From JACCTU01 sp963848525 (GTDB lineage: Bacteria > Actinomycetota > Thermoleophilia > Gaiellales > Gaiellaceae), in the NCBI GenBank assembly GCA_963848525.1, contig CAWKDZ010000002.1, positions 310,001 through 374,000 of the forward strand: DNA of 64,000 nt, in the 5' to 3' direction. The position numbers and the translations under genes are program-made. Below, one piece after another: positions 7,693-16,453 of this stretch. The notes under the pieces are model-generated. The model was given only the letters and a program-made list of their open reading frames with translations. It did no database searches and was not told the DNA's origin. The stretch's first letter is position 1; each line of letters opens with the position of its first letter.

Positions 7693-7698
7693 ACCCTA
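7693..7698 (-). promoter_or_regulatory. Leaderless -10 box of the HD-domain gene
   Basis: TAGGGT on the minus strand, 6 nt before the GTG at 7686. A TANNNT box at -12 to -7 puts the transcription start on the start codon. Confidence 0.55.
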
Positions 7699-7708
7699 CT
7701 GAAGGACG

Positions 7709-8443
7709 CTATTCGGCCGGCGGCGGCGGCTCGTACTGGGCCGGCGGCTGAGGCGGTGCGGCGCCGACCGTCTGTGTGCCCACGCCCTCGATCGGCTTCG
7801 ACAGCGCCCAGTACATGAGGTTCCACGCGACCGCGACGAACGGCGCGACGACCGTGTTCGAGATCACGTTCTGCACGAAGCTCTGGATCCCGTCGGGGAG
7901 CCAGAACGTCGCGATCCCGAGGATGATCCCGGCGGCGATCGCGATCCCGATCGTGATGATGATCACGCCGAAGACGTTCCAGCCGTTGCCGCGCACGAGC
8001 TCACGGCTGCGGCCGAAGGACTCGCCGGCGGACTTTCCCTCGATCACGATCGCCGGCACGATCAGGCACCAGATCGTGAGCAGGAAAAGGCCCGGGATGA
8101 TCAGGAGCAGGAAGCCGATGAAGATGGCGATGCCGGCGATGATCCCGGCGATGATGAGCGCAGGCAGCCGCGGTTGTACGCGACGGAACGTGTCGCCCAT
8201 CGAGAGGTCCTGGCGCCCGTCTCGCACGTCGCGCACCGCTTCCGCGTATGCGCCCTGGAGCCAGAAGAAGCCCACGAGGCTCGCGAGGCCGCCGATCAGC
8301 AGCCCGAGCCAGCCTGCGATGAACCCGAGGACGAGCGTGATCAGGCCGAGGATCAGGAAGACGACCAGCGCCAGCGGGACGAACGTCTTCCAGTGCGTCT
8401 TGTAGAGCTCCCACGCCTCGCGGACGACCACCGTTGCCTGCAT
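7709..8443 (-). CDS. Polytopic membrane protein, GPDPase membrane-domain-like
   Basis: 244 residues. About six hydrophobic segments separated by short loops, an amphipathic N-terminus (VREAWELYKTHWKTFVPLAL), the segment IIPGLFLLTIWCLIVPAIVIEG and a following SFGRSRELVRGNGWNVFGV. These features resemble the membrane domain of glycerophosphodiester phosphodiesterases and related DUF proteins. The last 25 residues are a Pro-rich cytoplasmic tail (APPQPPAQYEPPPPAE). No enzymatic motif is visible. Function unknown. The start lies 9 nt after TAGGCT. Confidence 0.65.
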   Translation of the reverse strand: MQATVVVREAWELYKTHWKTFVPLALVVFLILGLITLVLGFIAGWLGLLIGGLASLVGFFWLQGAYAEAVRDVRDGRQDLSMGDTFRRVQPRLPALIIAGIIAGIAIFIGFLLLIIPGLFLLTIWCLIVPAIVIEGKSAGESFGRSRELVRGNGWNVFGVIIITIGIAIAAGIILGIATFWLPDGIQSFVQNVISNTVVAPFVAVAWNLMYWALSKPIEGVGTQTVGAAPPQPPAQYEPPPPAE

Positions 8444-8473
8444 CGGCGCGGGAGCCTAACAAGGTTCGACCGT

Positions 8474-10277
8474 CTAGGCCACGTCTGCCCAGTCGCCGTA
8501 CAGCGACGTGTAGAGCCCGCGCAGGGCCATCAGCTCGTCGTGCGTGCCCTGCTCGACGACCTGCCCGTGCTCGAGCACGACGATCAGGTCGGCGTCGCGG
8601 ATCGTTGAGAGCCGGTGGGCGATGATGAACGCCGTCCGGCCGGCGAGCAGCTGCCGCAGCGCCTGCTCGATCCGCCGCTCGGTGCCGATGTCGACCGACG
8701 AGGTCGCCTCGTCGAGGACGAGGATCTGCGGGTCGGCGAGCAGCGCGCGCGCGAACGCGACGAGCTGGCGCTGGCCGAGCGACAGGCGCGTGCCGCGCTC
8801 CTGCAGGTTCGTCTCGTAGCCGTCCTCGAGCCGCATCACGAAGTCGTGCGCGCCCACGGTCTGCGCGGCGGCCACGATCTGCTCGCGGCGCAGCGTCGGG
8901 CTTGCCGAAGGCGATGTTGTCGCGGACCGTGCCGGCGAAGAGGAAGCCCTCCTGCGGGACGATCCCGAGCTGGCGCCGGAGCGACTCCTGCGTCACGTCG
9001 CGCGTGTCGATCCCGTCGATCGTGATCCGCCCGTCGCGGGGCTCGTAGAAGCGTGCGATCAGCTTCGCGATCGTCGATTTGCCCGCACCGGTGTGGCCGA
9101 CGAGCGCGACCGTCGTCCCGGCCGGAACGTCGAGGTCGATCCCGTGCAGCACCTCCGGCCCCGAGCCGTAGCCGAACCGCACGCCCTCGAAGCGGACGTG
9201 CCCGTCGATCGGCGGGAGCGCGCGCGCGTCCGGGCGGTCGCGCACGTCCGGCTCCTCGTCGAGCACGCCGGTGATCTTGTCGAGCGCCGCGACCGCGGCG
9301 AGGAACGTGTTGTAGAGCTGCGAGAGCTGCTGGACCGGGTCGAAGAAGTTCGCGACGTAGAGCGTGAACGCGAACAGCGTGCCCGGCGTCGTCTGCCCGT
9401 CGAAGACGAGGTAGCCGCCGTAGCCGAGCACGATCGCGGTCGCCGCCGCCGAGAGGAAGTCGACGAAGGGGAAGTAGAGGCCGTTGAGCACGACGGTCTG
9501 CTGGTTCGCCTCGCGGTAGTGCGCGTTCACTTCCTCGAAGTGGCGCTGGTTGCGCCGTTCGCGGACGAACGCCTGGACGACGCGCATGCCGGCGATGTCC
9601 TCGGCGAGCGTCGCCGTGACGAGGCCGAGCCGCTCTCGTACCTGGGTGTATGCGCGCGCTGAGCGCGTGCGGAAGATTCGTGTCGCGATCACGAGCAGCG
9701 GGATCACCGTCACCGTCGCGAGCGCGAGCTTCCAGTCGAGGAAGAAGAGGATGATCGCGGTCCCGATCAGCGTCAGGCTGCTCTGCACGAGCGTCGTCAC
9801 GCCCTCCGTGACGAGCTGGTCGAGCGCGTCGACGTCGTTGGTCAGGCGGCTGATCACGACGCCGGCGCGGTTCCGCTCGTAGTAGCCGAGCGAGAGCCGC
9901 TGGAGATGGCGGAAGAGGTCGTTGCGCAGGTCGGCGAGGATCCGCTCGCCCGTCCAGCCCGTGAAGTACGTCTGCGCCGAGCCCGTCAGCAGGCTCGCCA
10001 GGCCCGCAGCGATCATCAGCGCGACCAGCAGCGTCAACAGCGGCAGGTCGCCGCCGCGCACGCCGTCGTCGATCGCGAGCTTGGCCAGGAACGGCGGGAT
10101 CAGCGCCGTCGCCGTCGCGAGCAGGAGCGAGACGATCGCGAGTGTCGTGCGCAGGCGGTACCGGCTCGCGTAGCGCGCGAGGAAGCGGAGCCGGCGAACG
10201 GTCGCCTGCCACGACCAGTCGCGCACGTCCGCGCCCCTCTGCATGGTGAGGTGCCCGCCCGGTTGCCAAACTCTCAC
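8474..10277 (-). CDS. ABC exporter half-transporter, subunit B (frameshifted)
   Basis: About 600 residues: six-helix transmembrane domain (1-330), then an ATPase domain with Walker A GHTGAGKST, Q-loop QEGFLF, signature LSLGQ, Walker B ILVLDEATSSVD and H-loop AHRLS. A one-base error near 8895-8905 separates the Walker A/Q-loop part from the signature half (KPDA then TLRREQIVAAAQ). Taken as the GTG at 10277 because GTGA overlaps the end of the partner gene and GGAGG lies upstream; an ATG at 10244 is the alternative. It forms a heterodimeric exporter with its neighbour; substrate unknown (lipid or drug). Confidence 0.8.
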
Positions 10278-12049
10278 GCGCGCGCCTCCACCCGCTCCGC
10301 GAACTCGCGCTCGAGCAGGCCGTGCTCGTAGATCTCCCGGTAGACGGGGCTCGTCCCGAGCAGCTGGTCGTGCGTGCCGCGCGCGGCGATCCTGCCGTGG
10401 TCGAGCACCACGAGCTCGTCCGCCAGTGCGAGTGTCGAAAGGCGGTGCGCGATGATGATCGTCGTCCGCCCGCGCATCGCCTCGCGCAGGCCTGAGCGGA
10501 TCCGCGCCTCGGTCGTCGCGTCGACGCTGGCGGTCGCGTCGTCGAGAACGAGGACGCGCGGCTCGAGGATCAGCGCGCGCGCGATCGCGATCCGCTGCCG
10601 CTGCCCGCCCGAGAGCGTGATCCCGCGCTCGCCGATCATCGTCTCGTAGCCGTCCGGCAGCTCCGCGACGAACTCGTCGGCCTGCGCGCGCCGGGCCGCA
10701 CGCTCGACCTCCTCCTGCGTCGCGTCGGGTTTCGCGAACGCGATGTTCTCGCGCACCGTCGCGGAGAAGAGGAACGGGTCCTGGAGCACGACGCCGACCT
10801 CGCAGCGGAGCGAGGCGAGCGTGACCTCGCGCACGTCGGCGCCGTCCACGGTGATCCTCCCCGACGTGACGTCGTAGAAGCGGGGGACGAGACCGGCGAG
10901 CGTCGTCTTCCCCGAGCCGGTGTGGCCGATCAGCGCGACTGTCTTGCCAGGCTCGAGCTCGAGGTCGATTTCCTCGAGCACGGGTCGCCCCTCGGCGTAG
11001 GCGAACGAGACGTTCTCGAAGCGGACGCGGCCCGGTCCCGACGGCAGCGCCCGCGCGTCCCGGGCGTCGGCGACGTCCTCGACCTCGTCCATCACCTCGA
11101 AGATCCGCTCGCCGGACGCGGTCGCGCGCTGCGCCTGGCCGATCCACATCCCGAGCATCCGCAGCGGCATCACGAGCATCAGCACGAGGCCGTTGAAGAA
11201 GAAGAACGAGGTCAGGCTCAGCGTCCCGTTGACGACCATGCGCCCGCCGAAAAGGATCACGGCCGCCTGCGCGACGAGCGGCAGGAACGAGAGCAACGGC
11301 ACGTAGGTCGCGCGCTGTCGGTTCGCGTCCATGCTGCGCCCGAAGACGCGCTCGGAGCGATGGGCGAACTTGGCCTGCTCGTTGTCCTCCTGCGCGAACG
11401 ACTTGACGACGTGGACGCCGACGATGTTCTCCTCGGCCACAGTCGTCAGGTCGCCCATCTTCTGCTGCACGTCGCGGAGTACCGGGTGCGAGACGCTCGA
11501 GTAGCGGTACGCGAGCACGATCAGGACCGGGGTGATCGCGGCGGAGACGAGCGCGAGCCGCCAGTCGACCGCGAACATGACGACGGTGACGCCGACGACC
11601 GTCAGTACGTGCTGGAAGAAGAAGATCAGGCCGTAGCCGAGGAAGAAGCGCACGCTCTGGAGGTCGACCGTCGCCCGCGACATCAGCTGGCCCGTCTGGT
11701 GGCTGTCGTAGAAGCGGAACGAGAGCCGGAGCAGCTTCGCGTAGAGCCGGTTGCGGAGGTCGAACTCGACCCCGAGTGCCTGCCGGCCCGAGATCAGGCG
11801 GCGCCCGACCATCAGCAGCGCGCGGGTGAGGCCCACGACGACCACCGCTGCGACGAGGAACCAGAGCTCGTCTTCGTCGCTCGACTCGACCACGTGCGCG
11901 AGCGCGTCGCCGGTCAGGTACGCGAGGACGATCGCGGCGGCCTGCGTCCCGACGGCCAGCACGATCGAGACGGCGAGCGACCACTTGTACGGCCGCAGGA
12001 AGCCGAGCAGGCGGAAGAAGGTTGTGCGATAGCGCGGAGTCGCCGCCAT
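10274..12049 (-). CDS. ABC exporter half-transporter, subunit A
   Basis: 591 residues, intact. Transmembrane domain of six helices (about 20-310) and nucleotide-binding domain with Walker A GHTGSGKTT, Q-loop LQDPFLF, signature LSGGQ, Walker B VLVLDDATASVD and H-loop AHRLS. The Walker B Asp-Asp (rather than Asp-Glu) means the usual catalytic Glu is an Asp here, a pattern seen in the degenerate site of heterodimeric exporters; subunit B keeps ILVLDEATSSVD. ATG at 12049 follows TAGATT by 6 nt, so the transcript is probably leaderless and divergent from the cyclase gene. Confidence 0.9.
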   Translation of the reverse strand: MAATPRYRTTFFRLLGFLRPYKWSLAVSIVLAVGTQAAAIVLAYLTGDALAHVVESSDEDELWFLVAAVVVVGLTRALLMVGRRLISGRQALGVEFDLRNRLYAKLLRLSFRFYDSHQTGQLMSRATVDLQSVRFFLGYGLIFFFQHVLTVVGVTVVMFAVDWRLALVSAAITPVLIVLAYRYSSVSHPVLRDVQQKMGDLTTVAEENIVGVHVVKSFAQEDNEQAKFAHRSERVFGRSMDANRQRATYVPLLSFLPLVAQAAVILFGGRMVVNGTLSLTSFFFFNGLVLMLVMPLRMLGMWIGQAQRATASGERIFEVMDEVEDVADARDARALPSGPGRVRFENVSFAYAEGRPVLEEIDLELEPGKTVALIGHTGSGKTTLAGLVPRFYDVTSGRITVDGADVREVTLASLRCEVGVVLQDPFLFSATVRENIAFAKPDATQEEVERAARRAQADEFVAELPDGYETMIGERGITLSGGQRQRIAIARALILEPRVLVLDDATASVDATTEARIRSGLREAMRGRTTIIIAHRLSTLALADELVVLDHGRIAARGTHDQLLGTSPVYREIYEHGLLEREFAERVEARA

Positions 12050-12055
12050 CCAGCC

Positions 12056-12065
12056 AATCTACCCT
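12056..12065. promoter_or_regulatory. Overlapping divergent -10 boxes sharing one TA
   Basis: Plus strand: TACCCT at 12060-12065, 6 nt before ATG 12072. Minus strand: TAGATT at 12061-12056, 6 nt before ATG 12049. The two boxes share bases 12060-12061, so both start codons would be transcription starts 23 bases apart. Confidence 0.6.
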
Positions 12066-12071
12066 TGCCCT

Positions 12072-13427
12072 ATGGAGCTACCGGAGACGCGGTACGCGCA
12101 AAGCGGCGACGCGTACATCGCCTACCAGGTCGTCGGCGAAGGGCCGATCGACCTGCTCTGGGCGCCCGGCGGTTTCCAGAACGTCGAGCTCTGGTGGGAG
12201 AGCCGCCATCGTGCTGCGGCGACGCGTCGGCTCGCCGAGGTCGCGCGGGTGGTCCGCTTCGACAAGCGCGGGACGGGGCTCTCTGACCGCGCGGGCGGTC
12301 TGCCCCCGTTCGACGTGCAAATGGACGACGTCGGCGCGGTCATGGACGCAGTCGGCCTCGACCGCGCCTTCCTTTGGGGGATCCACGACACGGCGCCCCT
12401 GACGATCCTGTTCGCGGCGACGTTCCCGGAACGCCTGCACGGGCTCGTGCTCTGGGGCCCGCAGGTCGCGTACACACGAAAACCCGACCTCCCGTCGTTG
12501 CCCACTCCGGAGGAGTACGAGCGCTGGGTCGAGGACGAGATCAAGCGCGTCGCCGAGCCACCACGCTGGCACGAGCACCTGCGTCGCCTGGCCCCGTCGC
12601 TCACCCAGGAAGAGCGCGAGGAGTTCGGGCGCGTCCTCCGGCTCAGCACCAGCCCCGGCGACGCCGCCGCGTTCTGGCGAGTCGCGGGGCAGACGGACGT
12701 GCGCCACGTCCTCTCCTCGGTTCGAGTGCCGACGCTCGTCGTCAACCGCGAGGGGTTCACGCCGCACCTCGAGGGCGCGCGCTACGTGGCCGAGCGGATC
12801 CCGACGGCCCGCCTCGTCCTCCTTCCCGGCCGTGATGCGATGGCTGCCGTCGGCGACATCGAGCCGTTTGTCGCCGAGCTGCAACGCTTTGCGAACGAGG
12901 TGCTGAGCGCGCCGCCGGAGGAACCGGACCGGGTGCTCGCGACCGTGCTCTTCACTGACATCGTCGGCTCGACTGCGAAGTCTGCGGAGCTCGGCGACTC
13001 GCGCTGGCGTGAGCTGCTCGCCGACCACCACTCGCGTGTGCGGCGGGAGCTGGCACGCTTCCGCGGTCGCGAGGTCGACACGGCCGGCGACGGCTTCTTC
13101 GCGACGTTCGACGGGCCGGCGCGGGCGATCCGGTGCGCGTGCGCGGTGCGCGAAAGCGTGCGCGAGCTGGGGATCGAGATCCGAGCCGGTCTCCACGCGG
13201 GCGAGTGTGAGCTGCTCGACGGCAAAGCGACCGGCATCGCGGTCTCGCTCGGCGCCCGCGTCGCCGCGCTCGCGGGGGCGAACGAGGTGCTCGTCTCGAG
13301 CACGGTCAAGGATCTGGTCGCCGGGTCGGGCATCTCGTTCGACGATCGCGGCACGGCGGAGCTGAAGGGGATCCCGGGCGAGTGGCGGCTCTACGCCGTC
13401 GCCGAGGAACGACCCAGCTCGGCGTGA
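12072..13427 (+). CDS. Pseudo-hydrolase fused to class III nucleotide cyclase
   Basis: 451 residues. The N-terminal 270 residues have the alpha/beta-hydrolase fold (RFDKRGTGLSD, PERLHGLVLWGP), but the nucleophile elbow reads G103-I-H105-D-T, with His in place of Ser, and the expected catalytic His near residue 256 is Ala (GRDAMAAVGD). So this half is probably a non-catalytic sensor. Residues 285-450 are a class III adenylate/guanylate cyclase domain: FTDIVGST with D296 and TAGDGFF with D340 as the two metal-binding Asp. Likely a soluble cAMP or cGMP source switched by a small ligand, by inference. Start 6 nt after TACCCT. Its 3' end overlaps the convergent gene by 37 bases. Confidence 0.85.
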   Translation: MELPETRYAQSGDAYIAYQVVGEGPIDLLWAPGGFQNVELWWESRHRAAATRRLAEVARVVRFDKRGTGLSDRAGGLPPFDVQMDDVGAVMDAVGLDRAFLWGIHDTAPLTILFAATFPERLHGLVLWGPQVAYTRKPDLPSLPTPEEYERWVEDEIKRVAEPPRWHEHLRRLAPSLTQEEREEFGRVLRLSTSPGDAAAFWRVAGQTDVRHVLSSVRVPTLVVNREGFTPHLEGARYVAERIPTARLVLLPGRDAMAAVGDIEPFVAELQRFANEVLSAPPEEPDRVLATVLFTDIVGSTAKSAELGDSRWRELLADHHSRVRRELARFRGREVDTAGDGFFATFDGPARAIRCACAVRESVRELGIEIRAGLHAGECELLDGKATGIAVSLGARVAALAGANEVLVSSTVKDLVAGSGISFDDRGTAELKGIPGEWRLYAVAEERPSSA

Positions 13428-14009
13428 ATCAGCTCGACGGCCTGCGCGACCAGCGCGCGGTTCGCCGGCGAGTTGAGCCAGAGCGAGACGCCGGAGGGGT
13501 GGGGGAGCGGGACCGCCGCCCGTTCGTCTTCGAGCACGAAGCGCTGCCCGATGCAGTCGGCGAGCGCACGCTTGCCGAGCAGTGCGCCGATCGCGAGCCC
13601 ACCGACCGGCACGACGAGGTGCGGCCGGATCAGCTCCAGCTCCCAGTCGCGCCAGAACCGGCAGAGCTCCTGCTCCCGCGGCGTCGGCACGCGGTCGCCC
13701 TTGCCGGTCGGCGTGCCGGCCCGGGTAGCAGCGCGTGACCGAGGCGCAATAGAAGGTGGAGTAGAAGGTGTCCTCGTCCATCCCGAGCCAGCCGCGGAGG
13801 GTCTGGCCGGCGCGGCCGCGCCACGGGCGGCGCTCGGCACCCTCGTTCGGGCCCGGCGCCTGGCCGTACATGTAGGCGCGCTGGCCCAGGCGGGGGTTCG
13901 AGACCGGGAGCGACTCGAGCGGGTAGCCGGCCTCGACGCACGCGCGGCACGCGCGTAGGTCGCGCTGAAGCGACGCGAGCGACCGGTAGGACGAGCGGCG
14001 CCGGGTCAA
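13391..14009 (-). CDS. Uracil-DNA glycosylase family protein (frameshifted)
   Basis: About 205 residues after joining two frames near 13720. N-terminal CRAC, then GQAPGPNEGAE and WRGRAGQTLRGWLGM (the usual APGxxE active-site region and the following GRAG); C-terminal PHPSGVSLWLNSPANR corresponds to the HPS motif that contacts DNA. It removes uracil from DNA during base excision repair. The frame error lies in a CCCGGGCC stretch. The minus-strand TTG at 14009 is preceded 7 nt upstream by TACTCT, which supports that start. Possible iron-sulfur Cys are present (CRAC, CASVTRC) but the set is not proven. Confidence 0.75.
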
Positions 14010-14016
14010 CGCGGCG

Positions 14017-14022
14017 AGAGTA
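14017..14022 (-). promoter_or_regulatory. Leaderless -10 box, uracil-DNA glycosylase
   Basis: TACTCT on the minus strand, 7 nt before the proposed TTG at 14009. Confidence 0.45.
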
Positions 14023-14028
14023 CGTGCG

Positions 14029-14907
14029 ATGGCGTTTCCGCTCGAGGCGGTGCCGAACTTCTCCGAGGGCCGCGACCTCGGGACGATCGACGCGCTCGGC
14101 GCGGCGATCTCCGCGCACGCCGAGCTGCTCGACGTCCACGCGGACGCCGACCACAACCGCTCCGTCTTCACGCTCGTCGGCGACGAGGCGGCGCTCGTCG
14201 AGGCCCTCGTCGCCGGCGTGGCGTGCGCGCGCGACCGGATCGACCTGCGCGAGCACGAGGGCGCGCATCCGCGCATCGGCGCCGCGGACGTCGTCCCCGT
14301 CGTGCCGATCCGTCCGGAGGACCGAGAGCGTGCCGGCGCGGCGGCGCTCACGCTCGCCCGGCGCCTGGGTGAGGAGGTCGAGCTGCCGGTCTTCCTCTAC
14401 GGCGATCTCGCCCCGGGACGGGGCCCCGCGTTCTTCCGGCGCGGCGGGCCTACCGAGCTCCAGCGGCGGATCGACGCGGGTGAGCTGGCGCCCGACTTCG
14501 GCCCTGCGCGGCTCGACGAGCGCGCCGGCGGTGTGATCGTCGGTGCCCGTCGCCCGCTGATCGCGTTCAACGTCAACCTGCGCGGCGAGCTCGCGGGTGC
14601 CCAGGAGATCGCCGCCGTCGTGCGCGAGCGTGGGGGAGGGTTCCCCGGCGTGCGCGCGCTCGGCCTCGACCTGCCGCGGGCGGGGTTCGTCCAGGTGAGC
14701 ATGAACGTCGAGGACTGGGAGGCCGCCGCGCTGCACGAGATCGTGGCCCGGATCGAGCAGGAGGCCGCGGCCCGCGGCCTCGAGGTCGTCGGCTCCGAGC
14801 TCGTCGGGCTGATGCCGGCAGGCGCTGCCGCGGCCGCGGCCGGCTCGGCACTGCGGATCGAGGGCTTCGACGCGTCGCGCGTTCTCGAGCTGCGCCTACT
14901 CGGGTAG
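14029..14907 (+). CDS. ftcD: Glutamate formimidoyltransferase
   Basis: 292 residues, the FTCD formiminotransferase domain alone: the cyclodeaminase domain of the animal enzyme is absent. Signature NFSEGRD at residues 10-16, HNRSVFTLVG, HPRIGAADVVPVVPI and FNVNLRGELAGA. It moves the formimino group of N-formimino-L-glutamate to tetrahydrofolate, the last step of the hutHUI-ftcD route. It is the first plus-strand gene of the histidine-degradation region but is separated from hutH by an antisense oxidoreductase gene. The stop overlaps that gene's 3' end by 12 bases. Confidence 0.9.
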   Translation: MAFPLEAVPNFSEGRDLGTIDALGAAISAHAELLDVHADADHNRSVFTLVGDEAALVEALVAGVACARDRIDLREHEGAHPRIGAADVVPVVPIRPEDRERAGAAALTLARRLGEEVELPVFLYGDLAPGRGPAFFRRGGPTELQRRIDAGELAPDFGPARLDERAGGVIVGARRPLIAFNVNLRGELAGAQEIAAVVRERGGGFPGVRALGLDLPRAGFVQVSMNVEDWEAAALHEIVARIEQEAAARGLEVVGSELVGLMPAGAAAAAAGSALRIEGFDASRVLELRLLG

Positions 14908-16410
14908 CTCGGCCCGTTCGAGGTCGGAGGTCGCAGGCCCCTGGACGAGCGTGCCGTCGGCGGCAAAGCGGGAGCCGTGGCACGGGCACTCCCACGCCCG
15001 GTCGGCGGCGTTCCAGCCGACGATGCAGCCGAGGTGCGGGCAGCGAGCGGAGAGCGCGTGCAGATCGCCGGCCTCGTCGCGCTGGACCGCGTACTGCGCG
15101 GCGCCGATGCGGACGACAGCTCCCTCGCCCGGCGCGAGCCGCTCGGCCTCGTCCCGTCCGCCGCGCGAGCGAACGCGCTCGCCGAAGAAGCGGACGCCGA
15201 CCTCGGCGTTCTCGCGCGCGAGCTTCGCTGCGGAACGGCGTAGGTCGACCCTGCCGGCGTCGTAGAGGTCCGCCCACTCGTTGCGCCGGCCGAGCAGCGC
15301 GTCCGAGATGATCGCGGCGGCGAGCGTGCCCTTGGTCATGCCCCACTTTGCGAAGCCGGTCGCGATCTGAATACGTTCGTCGCCGCGCCGGAGGCGCCCG
15401 ATGTACGGGAGGCGGTCGACCGGGACGTAGTCGTGCGTCGACCAGCGGTATTCCGCGGTCGCACCGAAGCGATCGTCTAGGAAGCGCTCGAGTGCCGCGT
15501 ACCGCTCTCGCGTGTCGACGTGCGCACCGGGCTTGTGGCCCTCGCCGCCGACGATCACGACGCGGCCGCCGCTCGCTCCCGGCGCCGAGCGAATCGACCG
15601 CGTCGGCCGTTCGGCGCTGATGTACATCCCGCGAGGCGCGTCGTCGACGGAGGCCGCGACCACGTAGGACTTCTGCGGGTGCGCCCGCGCGAAGAAGAGC
15701 CCGCGGTCGAGGAACGGCATCTGCGTCGCGACGACGACGTGCCGAGCGCGCACGGTGCCGCTGTTCGTCTCGACGACGCACGGCTTGGCGCTGCTGACGT
15801 CGGTCGCGCGCGTGAGCTCGAAGACGTGGCTGCCGTCGCCGTCGACGAGCTTCGCGAGCGCCGAGACGTACTTCCAGGGATGGAACTGCGCCTGGTCGTC
15901 GACGCGGACTGCCGCGAGCACGTCGTAGGGGAGGTCGGTCTCGGTCGTCAGCTCCGCGGCGACGCCGGCGCGCCTGGCCGCGTCGGCTTCGCGCTCGAGC
16001 TCGCGCACGGTGCGTGAGTCCTCGGTGTAGACGTAGTTCGGCGCGCGCTCGAAGTCGCACTCGATCGCGTGCTCGTGGACGAGGCTCGCCACGCGATCGA
16101 TCGCCTCCTGGTTGGAGCGTGCGTACGCAGCCGCGGTCTCCTCGTCGAAGGAGTCGACCAGGTTGCGGTAGACGAGGTTGTGGCCGACCGTGAGCTTCGC
16201 GGTCGTGTAGCCCGTCGCTCCATAGCCGACTCGTGAAGACTCGATCAGCGCGACGGTGCGTCCAGCCTGCTTGAGCAGGTGCGCGGTGGTGACGCCGGTG
16301 ATGCCCGCGCCGACGACCGCGACGTCGACGTCGACGGTGCCGGAGAGCCGCGGGAAGTCCGTCGACGCGCCGTCGAGCCAGAGCGGTCGGTTCAGTACCG
16401 GCGCGTCCAT
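14896..16410 (-). CDS. FAD-dependent oxidoreductase with C-terminal Rieske domain
   Basis: 504 residues. Residues 28-60 have a GxGxxG dinucleotide fold (VVGAGITG) and the DAO-type FAD domain continues to about residue 390 (FAKWGMTKGTLAAAI). The last 75 residues are a Rieske [2Fe-2S] domain with CPHLGC and CPCHGSRF. Such fusions resemble a known group of predicted FAD/Rieske oxidoreductases; the substrate is not known. It sits on the opposite strand inside the histidine-degradation genes. ATG at 16410 follows TAGAAC by 6 nt, one base from the leaderless consensus. Confidence 0.85.
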   Translation of the reverse strand: MDAPVLNRPLWLDGASTDFPRLSGTVDVDVAVVGAGITGVTTAHLLKQAGRTVALIESSRVGYGATGYTTAKLTVGHNLVYRNLVDSFDEETAAAYARSNQEAIDRVASLVHEHAIECDFERAPNYVYTEDSRTVRELEREADAARRAGVAAELTTETDLPYDVLAAVRVDDQAQFHPWKYVSALAKLVDGDGSHVFELTRATDVSSAKPCVVETNSGTVRARHVVVATQMPFLDRGLFFARAHPQKSYVVAASVDDAPRGMYISAERPTRSIRSAPGASGGRVVIVGGEGHKPGAHVDTRERYAALERFLDDRFGATAEYRWSTHDYVPVDRLPYIGRLRRGDERIQIATGFAKWGMTKGTLAAAIISDALLGRRNEWADLYDAGRVDLRRSAAKLARENAEVGVRFFGERVRSRGGRDEAERLAPGEGAVVRIGAAQYAVQRDEAGDLHALSARCPHLGCIVGWNAADRAWECPCHGSRFAADGTLVQGPATSDLERAELPE

Positions 16411-16441
16411 GACTGCGTTCTATCCCCGGCGGTCACAGGGC

Positions 16442-16447
16442 TACACT
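16442..16447 (+). promoter_or_regulatory. Leaderless -10 box of hutH
   Basis: TACACT, 6 nt before the GTG at 16454. This spacing puts the mRNA start on the G of the start codon. Confidence 0.6.
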
Positions 16448-16453
16448 CGGCCG

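Noticed and set aside
8001..11984. Minus-strand open frame of 1327 codons
   Set aside because: It runs through most of both ABC subunits in a wrong frame at its ends; only the part between about 8900 and 10277 is real subunit B, and the rest is shadow coding.
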